Below, piece by piece: positions 25,378 to 34,204 of a stretch of 44,708 bases of DNA. The notes under the pieces were generated by a model that was not told the origin of the DNA, searched no databases, and saw only the letters and a list, made by a program, of their open reading frames with translations. Each line of letters opens with the position of its first letter. The stretch's first letter is position 1. Source of the DNA: an uncultured Mycoplasmatota bacterium (lineage in GTDB: Bacteria; Bacillota_I; Bacilli_A; RF39; UBA660); contig USGV01000012.1 in the NCBI GenBank assembly GCA_900554305.1, positions 1 to 44,708 of the forward strand, written 5' to 3'. A program made the translations under genes and the position numbers.

Positions 25378-26656
25378 ATAATACTTCTTCCTGAGCATTC
25401 ATAATAACAACACTCAAATTATCAAAATCAATTTTTGAAACAATTTTTTCTAATGTTTTCATATTCATCTTACGAATCATATCCACTTTATTAGGAATTA
25501 CTTTATGATAACGAATCATATCATCAAAAACATTATTAACTGTAGAATCAATATAATCAGCCATCTTAACCTCATTCGCAATCCATACTTTTTTCATTCT
25601 TTCAAACATCGCTTCATCTAATTCATGATTAGATAATTCTTTTTTTATTTCTTGAACTAAACTCTCAGGATGATTTGTAGAAGAAAGAATCATATAAGTT
25701 TCATATTGTTCTGTATTATCCCAGTCGCTATAAAAGTTATTTAAAAGTTTCTCGTTACGTGCACGTTCTCTAAATAAAGAAGAAGAACCAAAAAGCATAG
25801 TAGTAAACATAGTTAAATATAAATCTAATTCCAAATCCTCATATTCTCCCAAATCAGCAATTGGAACTTTTAATCCCACCGCAATTTTTGGAACTTGAAT
25901 ATTACCAACAAAACTATCTTCCTTTTTACGTACACTCTTCTTTTCTTTAATAGTTGCAATTTCTGCCTTTTCCAAATTTTCTCTAGTATCTAATTCTTGA
26001 TGAATAACACTCATAGCCTCCTCCATAGGAAACTTCCCAACAACAAGTATAAACATATTATTGGGACTATAAAAATTATTATAACATAGATATAAATCTT
26101 CTTTTGTTATTTTATAAATTTCATCAACAGTACCACCTATATCAACTCGTCTTGGATGAACATGATAAACATTTTCTCGTAACTTAGTCTCTAACTGTAC
26201 ATCTGGTAAATCAGCATACATCTTTAACTCTTCCGCGATAATCCCTTTCTCTTTTTCTACATTTTCATCTGTATAGTAAGGAGCATTAACATACTGTATT
26301 AAATAACGCAAATTATCAATAAAATTTTTAGTACCATAACAAATATATTGAGTATTATCATAAGAAGTAGAGGCATTAGCTCCAGTACCACTTTTAGAAA
26401 AATAAGCAAATGGGTCTTCACCAGACTCCTGTTCAAACATCTTATGCTCTAAAAAGTGAGCAATACCATCTGGTACCTTAATGGATTTCTTTTCTCCAGC
26501 AGGTGTAAAACTAGTGATTTCAGAACCAAATCTAGTTGCATAACTAATATAATAATTAGATTTTTTCTCAAATGGAACAAAAATAACATCCAGTCCATTA
26601 GAAAGAGTTTCAGTGTAAGCAACTAAATCTAGTCCTTTTAAATTAATTTTCTTCAT
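25376..26656 (-). CDS. ymfH: M16 zinc peptidase, catalytic subunit (YmfH-like)
   Basis: The 427-residue protein has the inverted zinc motif HFLEH (His, Glu and His at about 67-71 from this start) followed by KMFEQESGEDPFAYFSKSGTGANASTSYDNTQY, as in YmfH and insulinase-type peptidases. The expected downstream Glu lies in the KGIIAEELKMYAD stretch. The start at 26656 is ATG with GGTGAT just upstream. It overlaps the partner M16 gene by 14 nt. Together they may form a heterodimer that degrades or processes small peptides. Their neighbourhood near ftsK resembles the Bacillus spoIIIE-ymf region. Confidence 0.85.
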   Translation of the reverse strand: MKKINLKGLDLVAYTETLSNGLDVIFVPFEKKSNYYISYATRFGSEITSFTPAGEKKSIKVPDGIAHFLEHKMFEQESGEDPFAYFSKSGTGANASTSYDNTQYICYGTKNFIDNLRYLIQYVNAPYYTDENVEKEKGIIAEELKMYADLPDVQLETKLRENVYHVHPRRVDIGGTVDEIYKITKEDLYLCYNNFYSPNNMFILVVGKFPMEEAMSVIHQELDTRENLEKAEIATIKEKKSVRKKEDSFVGNIQVPKIAVGLKVPIADLGEYEDLELDLYLTMFTTMLFGSSSLFRERARNEKLLNNFYSDWDNTEQYETYMILSSTNHPESLVQEIKKELSNHELDEAMFERMKKVWIANEVKMADYIDSTVNNVFDDMIRYHKVIPNKVDMIRKMNMKTLEKIVSKIDFDNLSVVIMNAQEEVL

Positions 26657-27914
26657 GACTATCACCCTCTAATAAAAATACAGTATCCATCTTAACCTTT
26701 TTAGCAACCTTCACAATATCAGCCTTACTAACACTCATAATCTTACGACGTTTTTCTTCCAAATCATCAGTACCAATCAATTCCATCATATAATAATTAT
26801 CTAAAATACGATTTGGATTATCTTCCACCTCATCTAAAGCTGTACAAAAATACTCTTTTGCCACATTAATTTCATGTTCACTAAAATTACCTTTACGCAT
26901 ATCTTGTAAAATCTTATCAATCAATTCCAAAGTTCTAGAATAATTTTCTTTATCAATACCAGCTCGAATTAAAATTAAATGATCAAGTTTATTTGGAACA
27001 GAATTAATAACATAGCATAAAGAATTTTTCTCTCTTACTTCTTGAAATAGTTTAGAATCACCACTACCACCCAAAATAATATTATATAAAGTAAGTACAT
27101 AATTTCTCTCATAAGAAGAAAGTCCATACGAACGACATCCAATAGTTAATTTAGATTGAGAAACATCAACTTTTTCTTTAGAAAATATACGCCTAGTTCT
27201 TGGCCTAATATCCTCTAATAAATAAGGAATTCTTTGACGCTTAACAGTTTTAACAGGAATAACTTCACGAATCATTTTAGTCATTTCTTTAAAATCAATA
27301 TCACCAATAACAAAAACATCAACCATATCACTACGAATAGTCTTTTGATAATACTGATATAAAGACTCAGGAGTAATTTTTTCCAAATCTTCCAAATATC
27401 CGACCATACGATAAGAAGAAACCCTACCCTTATCCATAACTTCAAACAAGCGTAGCAAACTATAACTAGCACCGTCTTCCTTTAAAGAAGATAAATTACT
27501 ACGCATCGTACTTTTAACAATTTCCAACTTTTCGGAAGAAAACTTTTGTGCCTCTACATCAGGATGGAAAATAATTTCATTTAAAAATTCTAATGCCTTC
27601 TTAAAATTTCCCTCTTCCGTATATCTATCATGCAAAACAGATAAATAAATATCCAAATTATTATAATTACCAAGTCTAGAATTATTTGTCTGAATATCCG
27701 CAGCATATAATTCTTGCGCTTCAATCGTCAAATCTCTTTTACTAGGATATTTACTACTAGACTGTAAAAACATATCACATAAAACATTTCGTAAAGTAAT
27801 TTCTTCTTTCACTACAGGACTACGAAAAGCAACTCTTACAGTAATTGTTTTAAATTGATTCGTCTTCACTAAATGTAATTTATAAGAACCTAAATCTTTT
27901 TTTACGTATTCCAT
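26643..27914 (-). CDS. ymfF: M16 family protein lacking the zinc motif (YmfF-like)
   Basis: The 423-residue protein has the M16 fold, seen as KEEITLRNVLCDMFLQSSSKYPSKRDL and the C-terminal SKLFQEVREKNSLCYVINSVPN. The HXXEH position is absent, so it cannot bind zinc in the usual way. In Bacillus, YmfF is the partner of YmfH. It is the first gene of the pair and overlaps the ymfH-like gene. It starts 19 bp after deoD with no terminator between, so all three may be one operon. Confidence 0.85.
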   Translation of the reverse strand: MEYVKKDLGSYKLHLVKTNQFKTITVRVAFRSPVVKEEITLRNVLCDMFLQSSSKYPSKRDLTIEAQELYAADIQTNNSRLGNYNNLDIYLSVLHDRYTEEGNFKKALEFLNEIIFHPDVEAQKFSSEKLEIVKSTMRSNLSSLKEDGASYSLLRLFEVMDKGRVSSYRMVGYLEDLEKITPESLYQYYQKTIRSDMVDVFVIGDIDFKEMTKMIREVIPVKTVKRQRIPYLLEDIRPRTRRIFSKEKVDVSQSKLTIGCRSYGLSSYERNYVLTLYNIILGGSGDSKLFQEVREKNSLCYVINSVPNKLDHLILIRAGIDKENYSRTLELIDKILQDMRKGNFSEHEINVAKEYFCTALDEVEDNPNRILDNYYMMELIGTDDLEEKRRKIMSVSKADIVKVAKKVKMDTVFLLEGDSHEEN

Positions 27915-27933
27915 ACTTCACCCCATTTCTAAA

Positions 27934-28650
27934 TTATAATATAACAGCATCAAGTGCTAACTTTATCATCTGATTTAGAGACTGTTCTCTTTCCTCGCTA
28001 GAAAGACTTCTCTTATCATATAAAGAATCAACAACAGTCATTAAACAACTGGCTTCCCTTCCTAACTTTCGGGCAATATAAAATAATCCAAAAGCCTCCA
28101 TCTCAACAGACAAATAGTCACTACCAGGAAAATTGGCTTTAAACACATCTTCACTATCAGCATATAAATCAAATACATCACTAGTAATAGTTTTACCAAC
28201 TTTAATAGGAATATGTGTATCATTCGCTACTTTTTCAATTTGTTGATTTAAAATATGACTAGCTTCAACATAATTAATATCTTGATTATCAAGTAATTGA
28301 TCAAAATAACTCTTACAATAAGCTCCTTCTGATAAAACAACATCGAGTATTTTTACATCAGGATGAAAAGAACCACTAGTACCAATACGAACAATTTTTT
28401 TAACATTATAAAACTTATAAAGTTCATAAGAATAAATCCCAATACTAGGAACTCCCATTCCAGAGGCAAAAACAGTTACTCTATGCCCTTCATAATATCC
28501 CGTATATCCGAACATGTTTCTAACAGTATTAACTAGCTTAGCATCCTCCAAAAAATTTTCTGCAATATATTTAGCCCTAAGAGGATCTCCAGGCATTAAA
28601 ACTACTTCTGCAATATCTTCTAATTTACTTTCTATATGTGGCGTTGCCAT
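27934..28650 (-). CDS. deoD: Purine-nucleoside phosphorylase (DeoD type)
   Basis: The 238-residue protein starts MATPHIESK and carries MPGDPLRAKYIAENFL, the SGMGVPSIGIYSYELY motif, RIGTSGS for phosphate binding and VEMEAFGLF for ribose. These match hexameric DeoD. It splits purine (deoxy)ribonucleosides with phosphate to free base and pentose-1-phosphate. I chose the start at 28650, because AGAAGG lies 6 nt upstream and a 19-residue extension would not fit the family. The active-site Asp lies in TVVDSLYD, where other DeoD have TVSD. Confidence 0.9.
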   Translation of the reverse strand: MATPHIESKLEDIAEVVLMPGDPLRAKYIAENFLEDAKLVNTVRNMFGYTGYYEGHRVTVFASGMGVPSIGIYSYELYKFYNVKKIVRIGTSGSFHPDVKILDVVLSEGAYCKSYFDQLLDNQDINYVEASHILNQQIEKVANDTHIPIKVGKTITSDVFDLYADSEDVFKANFPGSDYLSVEMEAFGLFYIARKLGREASCLMTVVDSLYDKRSLSSEEREQSLNQMIKLALDAVIL

Positions 28651-28700
28651 AATATACCTTCTTTCTACATTATTTATTATACCAAGAATATATGAAAATG

Positions 28701-28733
28701 AAAACAAAAGAAGTAAGATTACTACTCACTTCT
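28701..28733 (-). terminator. Intrinsic terminator of the lipoprotein gene, loop contains its stop codon
   Basis: Minus-strand stem AGAAGTGAG / CTTACTTCT (28709-28733, one G-U pair) is followed by TTTGTTTTC. The TAG stop (28722-28724) is in the loop. Confidence 0.7.
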
Positions 28734-29381
28734 AAACTTCTCATACCATGATTTGACATGTTCTTTAGCTCCATCATAAGCATCATGAAAATCACCAAAT
28801 ATTTGATTTTTAATATCACCCAGAGCCTCATAATTTTCATCACCTAAATACTCTCGTATTTTATCTAGTCCAGATAAATATACATCTCCAACAAAATCAC
28901 TAGCAATACGATGTTTATCCGACAACTCTTCTCTCCAACCAGGAATAACTTGATCAACCATATCTCCTAAAGCATCTAAATTATTCATAGTAATCTCTTT
29001 TCCTTCTTCAGTTAACTCATTAAAAGTAACTCCAGAAATTTCACCATCATAAAAAATAAAGTCAACTCCTGTAATAAAAACTTCTTTCGCTTTATTTTTT
29101 ACTTCATCTAGTTTATTTTGTTCAATCATACCTTCTACTTCAGCCAAATCAGAAGAAAAATAATCAAACTTCTCTTCCTCTAAAGAAGTATCACCAGTAC
29201 CAGTAGTAATCTCTCCTTGAACATTTTGAGTAGCATCTTCCCCTATATTTTCTTCAGTAACTGCGACTCCGCTATTAGAAACAGCCTCTTTTTCATGACT
29301 ACTACATGCACTAAGAGAAACTATCATTCCTGTACTAAGTAAAATGGCCAAAAACTTTTTATTTATTCTAATCTTTATCAT
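28722..29381 (-). CDS. Lipoprotein of unknown function
   Basis: The 219-residue protein has a signal peptide ending in a lipobox (SLSAC, lipidated Cys26), a low-complexity acidic linker (about 30-70), and a helical domain of about 140 residues (FDYFSSDLAEVEGMIEQNKLDEVKNKAKEVFITG...). It is exported and anchored to the outer face of the membrane. I do not recognise the family. Its neighbours are deoD downstream and the DUF3592 gene upstream, but terminators separate it from both, so context gives no role. Confidence 0.75.
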   Translation of the reverse strand: MIKIRINKKFLAILLSTGMIVSLSACSSHEKEAVSNSGVAVTEENIGEDATQNVQGEITTGTGDTSLEEEKFDYFSSDLAEVEGMIEQNKLDEVKNKAKEVFITGVDFIFYDGEISGVTFNELTEEGKEITMNNLDALGDMVDQVIPGWREELSDKHRIASDFVGDVYLSGLDKIREYLGDENYEALGDIKNQIFGDFHDAYDGAKEHVKSWYEKFRSE

Positions 29382-29414
29382 AAAACAACCTCGTAAAAAT
29401 ATTATAATAAGAAA

Positions 29415-29448
29415 TTAAAAAAAAGAAAAGACTATTCAGTCTCTTCTT
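29415..29448 (-). terminator. Intrinsic terminator of the ftsK-DUF3592 operon
   Basis: Minus-strand stem AAGAAGAGACT / AGTCTTTTCTT (29423-29448, loop GAAT) with one G-U pair and a long T-run. Confidence 0.8.
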
Positions 29449-29476
29449 ATACATTATTAAATAATTTTTTATAGAA

Positions 29477-30010
29477 TTATAAAGTCATAAGGAAAGCAAT
29501 AAAAAAGGAAAAGAACAAAGTAAAAACACCAAATCCTATAAACATAATAGACACAAAGGACATAGCAGAAGGAAGTTTTTCTGCATAAGCACATTTAGGA
29601 GAATCAGGATTATAATAAACAACCATATCACTTCCTATAGGCCATAATTCTTCAGCCATCTTACGAAAACTAGTAATCGCACTCCTCGGTACCACTAAAT
29701 AATCATTACGATTAACATAAGCACCACTATCTTGATGAAAATGAGTAGGAGTAATTATTGTTTTCGTAATAACTCCTCGAAAACGTCTAATAACCGTATA
29801 AGTATTCCCATCAACTTCGTAAGAGACGACAGGAAAAACACCACCGTCTCCATTATATTTATAGTCTATAACCTGACCTACAACACTTGCGCTACACTTT
29901 CGAGATTTCTTTTTTTCAAATATTCTAATAAAAATACCAGCAATAGCTAATAAAAATCCCACTCCACCAACAAGAGATATTTCTAATAAAATAATTTGAC
30001 CATCACTCAT
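29477..30010 (-). CDS. DUF3592-like membrane protein
   Basis: The 177-residue protein has a first membrane helix (8-30), a beta-rich outer or inner domain (about 40-135: SASVVGQVIDYKYNGDGGVFPVVSYEVDGNTYTVIRR...VYYNPDSPKCAYAE), and a last helix (about 150-174). The YxVDG and V.YNPxxP pattern is that of DUF3592 proteins. Function is unknown. It starts 2 bp after ftsK with the ribosome site (AAGGAG) inside the end of ftsK, so it is co-translated. Confidence 0.75.
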   Translation of the reverse strand: MSDGQIILLEISLVGGVGFLLAIAGIFIRIFEKKKSRKCSASVVGQVIDYKYNGDGGVFPVVSYEVDGNTYTVIRRFRGVITKTIITPTHFHQDSGAYVNRNDYLVVPRSAITSFRKMAEELWPIGSDMVVYYNPDSPKCAYAEKLPSAMSFVSIMFIGFGVFTLFFSFFIAFLMTL

Positions 30011-30012
30011 AA

Positions 30013-32298
30013 CTATTCTCCTTCTTTTTCTTCTTTTACACTATCTAATTGTACTAAAACTTCTCTAGGTTTAGAACCATTAGCGGGACCAATAATACCA
30101 CGTTCTTCTAACAAATCAATAAGTCTAGCAGCACGATTATACCCCAACTTAAAACGTCTTTGTAAAAGAGAAGCACTAGCTTTTTGACTTTCAATAACAA
30201 ATTGAACAATATCGTTATATAGTGGATCATCATCATTAGCCGCATCACCAAATTCTTGTCCACTAACATTACTTACATTGTGATCAACCGCTTCCAAATT
30301 CATTAACGATTCATCATATTGAGCTTTTTGTTGCTCTACTGTGAAATCGATAATTCGCTTAATCTCATCATCTGTGATAAATGAACCCTGAATACGAGTT
30401 GGAGAATTTACTCCGATTGGTAAGAACAACATATCTCCTTTACCAAGTAATTTTTCAGCTCCAGTTTGATCCAAAATAGTACGAGAATCAATTCCTGAAC
30501 CTACAGCAAAGGAAATACGAGATGGAATATTTGCTTTAATTAAACCAGTAATAACATCAGTAGATGGTCTTTGTGTCGCAACAATCAAATGAATTCCTGC
30601 AGCACGAGCTTTTTGTGTAATTCTAAGGATAGAATCTTCTACTTCTTTTGCAGCAACCATCATCAAATCAGCAAGCTCATCAATAATAACAACAATATAT
30701 GGTAATCTAGCCTTAGTAACACCATCTGCTTTATGTTCCTCATTCCATTTATCAATATAAGCATTATAACTTTCTATATTCTTAGTTTTTGTTTCACTAA
30801 AAGTCTCATAACGTCTCTCCATTTCAGCAACCATCTTAGCCAAAGCAACGGCCGCTTTTTTAGGATCAGAAACTACGGGGCACATCAAATGTGGTACTCC
30901 ATTATAAACAGATAATTCAACTACTTTAGGATCAACCATAACAAGTTTAACTTCATCTGGACGAGCACGCATCAAAATAGAACAAATAATTCCGTTAATA
31001 CATACAGACTTACCAGAACCAGTAGTACCAGCAACTAACATATGTGGCATTTTATTAATTTCACAAACACCAATATCACCCATAATACTTTTACCAAGAG
31101 GGACCATAAGTTTTTTATCCATAGCATTCATCATCTGTTTACTACTAATAATTTCATAAAAACTTACAGGAGTCGCAACATCATTAGCAAACTCAATACC
31201 CACAGTATTTTTTCCAGGAATAGGTGCTTCAATTCTAACATCCTTTTTAGCAAGAGCTAAAGCAATCTCACGATTAATACTAGTAATCTTATTAACTCTA
31301 GTACCACTAGCAATTTCAAGCTCATATTGAGCAACCGTAGGTCCTATATGTACTTCAACTACTTTACCAACAATTTTAAAGTCTTTTAATACCTTCTCTA
31401 AAATCTCAATATTCTTTTCAATAGAAGACTCATCTGTTTCCTTCTGTTTCTTCTTTGGCTGATTTAATAAACTAATTGGTGGTAATTGATATTCATGATT
31501 AGTAGGAGGAACTTCCTTACTAACACCAGTCTCTTTAACACCTACTTCTTCTTTTACAGGAACCTTCTTCAACTCATCAATACTAGTAATCTTAATATGC
31601 TTATCTTTCTCCTCAGATTCATCATTCTCATCTTCTTCACCATTACTAATAATAACAGCCTTCTTATCTTCTTTTTCTCCCTTAAGAGCCTTACGTTCTT
31701 TTGCTTCTCGAAGTTTCTCTTTCTGAGATGATACTTTATCTCTAACAAAATCAACAATAGAAAATCCAGTAAATAAACAAAATCCAACAACAATAAACAC
31801 CCAAGAAACAATCTGCATGCCTGTATAAGAGAACAACTTATCAAAAATAATCGCAAAAATACAACCAATAATGCCTCCACCAACAGAATACCAGTTTTCT
31901 AAAACTCCTGTATTCATAACTCCATTAAAAGAAGCAACCAACTGATCCATAGTAGTCTTAAAAATAAGCATCACATTTCCATCATGTTCTAAAACAAAAT
32001 CTTGATGCATAATTACTAAAAAACCAATAGTAAGAATATAAAGACCTATAAGCTTTGTAGAAAAGAAATCAGGCCATTCTCTTTTTATAAGTAAATATCC
32101 GCCAACAATAAAAATCACAGCTAACAAAACCATATAAATAGAACCAACTAAAAACAAAGCAAAAGAAGCAACCAATTCACCAGCCACTCCTAACTTGCCA
32201 ATTCCCAAAACAGATAAAACAAGTAAAATAAGTCCTATTAACTCAGATTTATATTCAAACGTTTTTTTTGTTTGCTTTTTTCGTTTCTTTTTTGCCAT
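30013..32298 (-). CDS. ftsK: DNA translocase FtsK/SpoIIIE
   Basis: The 761-residue protein has four membrane helices in the first 180 residues, a charged linker (about 185-290), and the motor. Walker A is GTTGSGKS (424-431), followed by the Walker B region (VVIIDELADLMM) and the C-terminal winged-helix gamma domain (ASASLLQRRFKLGYNRAARLIDLLEERGIIG, about 690-755) that reads orienting DNA sequences. It pumps chromosome ends across the division septum. The ymfFH-like genes nearby match the SpoIIIE neighbourhood of Bacillus, so SpoIIIE-like is equally fair. Confidence 0.95.
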   Translation of the reverse strand: MAKKKRKKQTKKTFEYKSELIGLILLVLSVLGIGKLGVAGELVASFALFLVGSIYMVLLAVIFIVGGYLLIKREWPDFFSTKLIGLYILTIGFLVIMHQDFVLEHDGNVMLIFKTTMDQLVASFNGVMNTGVLENWYSVGGGIIGCIFAIIFDKLFSYTGMQIVSWVFIVVGFCLFTGFSIVDFVRDKVSSQKEKLREAKERKALKGEKEDKKAVIISNGEEDENDESEEKDKHIKITSIDELKKVPVKEEVGVKETGVSKEVPPTNHEYQLPPISLLNQPKKKQKETDESSIEKNIEILEKVLKDFKIVGKVVEVHIGPTVAQYELEIASGTRVNKITSINREIALALAKKDVRIEAPIPGKNTVGIEFANDVATPVSFYEIISSKQMMNAMDKKLMVPLGKSIMGDIGVCEINKMPHMLVAGTTGSGKSVCINGIICSILMRARPDEVKLVMVDPKVVELSVYNGVPHLMCPVVSDPKKAAVALAKMVAEMERRYETFSETKTKNIESYNAYIDKWNEEHKADGVTKARLPYIVVIIDELADLMMVAAKEVEDSILRITQKARAAGIHLIVATQRPSTDVITGLIKANIPSRISFAVGSGIDSRTILDQTGAEKLLGKGDMLFLPIGVNSPTRIQGSFITDDEIKRIIDFTVEQQKAQYDESLMNLEAVDHNVSNVSGQEFGDAANDDDPLYNDIVQFVIESQKASASLLQRRFKLGYNRAARLIDLLEERGIIGPANGSKPREVLVQLDSVKEEKEGE

Positions 32299-32402
32299 AC
32301 TCTATACTCCTTACATTATGTATCTACTCATTCAAATTATACTACAAATAAACAAAATACTAAATACAAAAATAAAAATTTAACAGTAAAGAAGAAAAAG
32401 TA

Positions 32403-33473
32403 TTACAACATCTTTTGTATAATCTTATTTTTTTCATGAAAGTTCCAATGAACTCCCTCTTCTCTCGTAATATGATAATTATTATCACTATGCAAAAAGG
32501 AAACATCCATAGAAGTAACTTCCTCATTTTCATAATGTACATCCGCTAAATAAGCAACAACACCATTTAAATTATATTTACTAGTAGAAGGAACACCAAA
32601 AAAAAGCTGTTGCTTATAATCAGAAACATCAGTAGTATAAGCAAAAGCATTATGCAAGTGTCCAGACCACAAAACATCATACACTTCATCTAGCCATCTG
32701 CTTTCCTGTTTCATATCACAAAGTTCAAACAATTTAACTTCTCTACGAATGCCACTAACATAAAGTCTATGACCAAAATGCATAGAAACATTAGAAAAAT
32801 CAGTTTTCCAACTTGGCCTAGGAATAATATAAAAACTAGGATGGTAAGCATTTAAATAACGTAAATCAAAAATACTGGAATATGGATGCTCACGACTGAG
32901 TTGAAAAAATCCATGAAGAAATTCATCGTGATTTCCAATATTAGCATAAGTCATCATTTCTTGACTAGTTGGATTAGGATAATCACAAATAAATTCCCGG
33001 ATTTGTTTTAACATATCTTCAAATGAAAAATCCCCATAAAGAGGTCCATGAAAAATATCCCCTAAATGAAAGCACTTAGAAGCACCATTTGCAATCGCAT
33101 AATTATATACTGCATCTAAAAGACGAAAATCCACAAATTCCGGATGACCAATATGAGTATCTGAAATAACCAAAAATTTTTTATCATGAATATTATCATC
33201 CACCGTAAAAGAATAGTGGTGTCTAGAATAACTAGACTTATGTAGATGCTCATTCTCAATATATCGGTAAATTGCTCCCCTATTCCATGTATCATCACGT
33301 AAAATACAACCATCTTCAATCAACAAATCAGAAATAACGCCAAAAAAATCTTCATCAGCAAGCTCTACTTTCTTAGCCTGTAATAAAGATTTCAACTCAT
33401 CTTCTGTAATGCCAGCAGACTCTCTAATACTATCACATACACAAGTTTGTAATTTTTCCGTACCTAAATACAT
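32403..33473 (-). CDS. Calcineurin-like metallophosphoesterase
   Basis: The 356-residue protein has an N-terminal region (1-100) of unknown type, and then the metallophosphoesterase blocks: SDTHIGH, LGDIFHG, IGNHDEF and, near the end, GHLHN. It binds two metal ions and cleaves a phosphoester in the cytoplasm. The ATG at 33473 follows GGTGAT. The ATG at 33491 cannot be used, since the TATAAT box lies at 33495-33500 and the transcript would begin at about 33488. The N-terminal part (ITEDELKSLLQAKKVELADEDF) resembles a DNA-binding wing, but weakly. Confidence 0.8.
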   Translation of the reverse strand: MYLGTEKLQTCVCDSIRESAGITEDELKSLLQAKKVELADEDFFGVISDLLIEDGCILRDDTWNRGAIYRYIENEHLHKSSYSRHHYSFTVDDNIHDKKFLVISDTHIGHPEFVDFRLLDAVYNYAIANGASKCFHLGDIFHGPLYGDFSFEDMLKQIREFICDYPNPTSQEMMTYANIGNHDEFLHGFFQLSREHPYSSIFDLRYLNAYHPSFYIIPRPSWKTDFSNVSMHFGHRLYVSGIRREVKLFELCDMKQESRWLDEVYDVLWSGHLHNAFAYTTDVSDYKQQLFFGVPSTSKYNLNGVVAYLADVHYENEEVTSMDVSFLHSDNNYHITREEGVHWNFHEKNKIIQKML

Positions 33474-33494
33474 ATAATCACCAATTAGCATTAT

Positions 33495-33523
33495 ATTATA
33501 ATGGATAAAAGAAAAATATACAA
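33495..33523 (-). promoter_or_regulatory. Promoter of the metallophosphoesterase gene
   Basis: TTGTAT (33518-33523) and TATAAT (33495-33500) are 17 bp apart on the minus strand. Confidence 0.7.
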
Positions 33524-33550
33524 GAATTTAAAATTGTCTAATAAACAATA

Positions 33551-34081
33551 CTAAACTTTTTTCTTACAATACCCTTGTCCCATTTCTTCAGCACAAGAGA
33601 AAGCAACAAAATCACTTAAATGTTCGCAAGAATCTAAATAATAAACATTAGAAAAATTTTCAATATATTCCATATCTCGATCCCATTCCGAAACCATCCT
33701 AGAAATATATCTATCAGTGTTATTTCGCTCAACATACCTTTTTCTATACTCTTCTTTTAATTCTCGCTTAGGAGCAACAATAGTAAATGGTAACTGACAA
33801 TCCGAAAGTAAAGAAAGAATTTCTGTTTTAAATACCACCAAAATATAAGAAAATTCATCTTGATGATATAAATCACTAATAGCCTCAATATAATTATAGG
33901 GCCAAGAATCATTAAGACTTTTCTCCATACAATCCTTTCTTTTTTCTAAATCACGAGCCACTTCAGGATTGTCATAAATCCAATGATAATCCGAAGAATC
34001 TATATCGACAACATCACTAAAGGTTTTTCCTAAATATGTTTTACCAACCCCGGGATATCCAACAACTATTTTTGTTTTCAT
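33551..34081 (-). CDS. P-loop NTP-binding protein, unknown function
   Basis: The 176-residue protein has a Walker A motif near its start (GYPGVGKT, residues 8-15) and looks like a small nucleotide kinase or AAA-like fold. A later KRELKEEYRKRYVERNN region could form a lid. Its exact activity cannot be predicted. It is divergent from the LysR gene with overlapping promoters, so it is the most likely target of that regulator. The ribosome site is AAGGAG, 8 nt upstream. Confidence 0.65.
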   Translation of the reverse strand: MKTKIVVGYPGVGKTYLGKTFSDVVDIDSSDYHWIYDNPEVARDLEKRKDCMEKSLNDSWPYNYIEAISDLYHQDEFSYILVVFKTEILSLLSDCQLPFTIVAPKRELKEEYRKRYVERNNTDRYISRMVSEWDRDMEYIENFSNVYYLDSCEHLSDFVAFSCAEEMGQGYCKKKV

Positions 34082-34118
34082 AAGTTAGTCTCCTTTTCTA
34101 AATTAATGCAACATTTAC

Positions 34119-34147
34119 TTGAATTATAAGGTAAAACGAAATATAAT
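34119..34147 (+). promoter_or_regulatory. Promoter of the LysR-family gene, overlapping a divergent -10
   Basis: TTGAAT (34119-34124) and TATAAT (34142-34147) are 17 bp apart. A minus-strand TATAAT for the P-loop gene (34123-34128) overlaps the -35 of this promoter. Confidence 0.7.
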
Positions 34148-34173
34148 AAAAATACTTTTTACTCATACCAGAA

Positions 34174-34188
34174 ATAACTATAAGTTAT
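34174..34188. promoter_or_regulatory. Candidate LysR operator: 15-bp palindrome of the T-N11-A type
   Basis: ATAACTATAAGTTAT is an inverted repeat with 6-bp arms and a 3-bp centre. It contains T-N11-A, the usual LysR site core. It lies 27 bp downstream of the -10 and just before the ribosome site, a position fit for self-repression. Confidence 0.5.
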
Positions 34189-34204
34189 GTCTAAAGGAGA
34201 ATTT

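Noticed and set aside
31486..31731. Small plus-strand frames inside ftsK and other minus-strand genes (for example 31486-31731)
   Set aside because: They are opposite-strand shadows of well supported genes, rich in Phe, Ser and Asn, with no ribosome site.
33489..33491. Upstream ATG for the metallophosphoesterase
   Set aside because: It lies just 3 bp from the TATAAT box, so the transcript would begin at or after it. The ATG at 33473 with GGTGAT is used instead.
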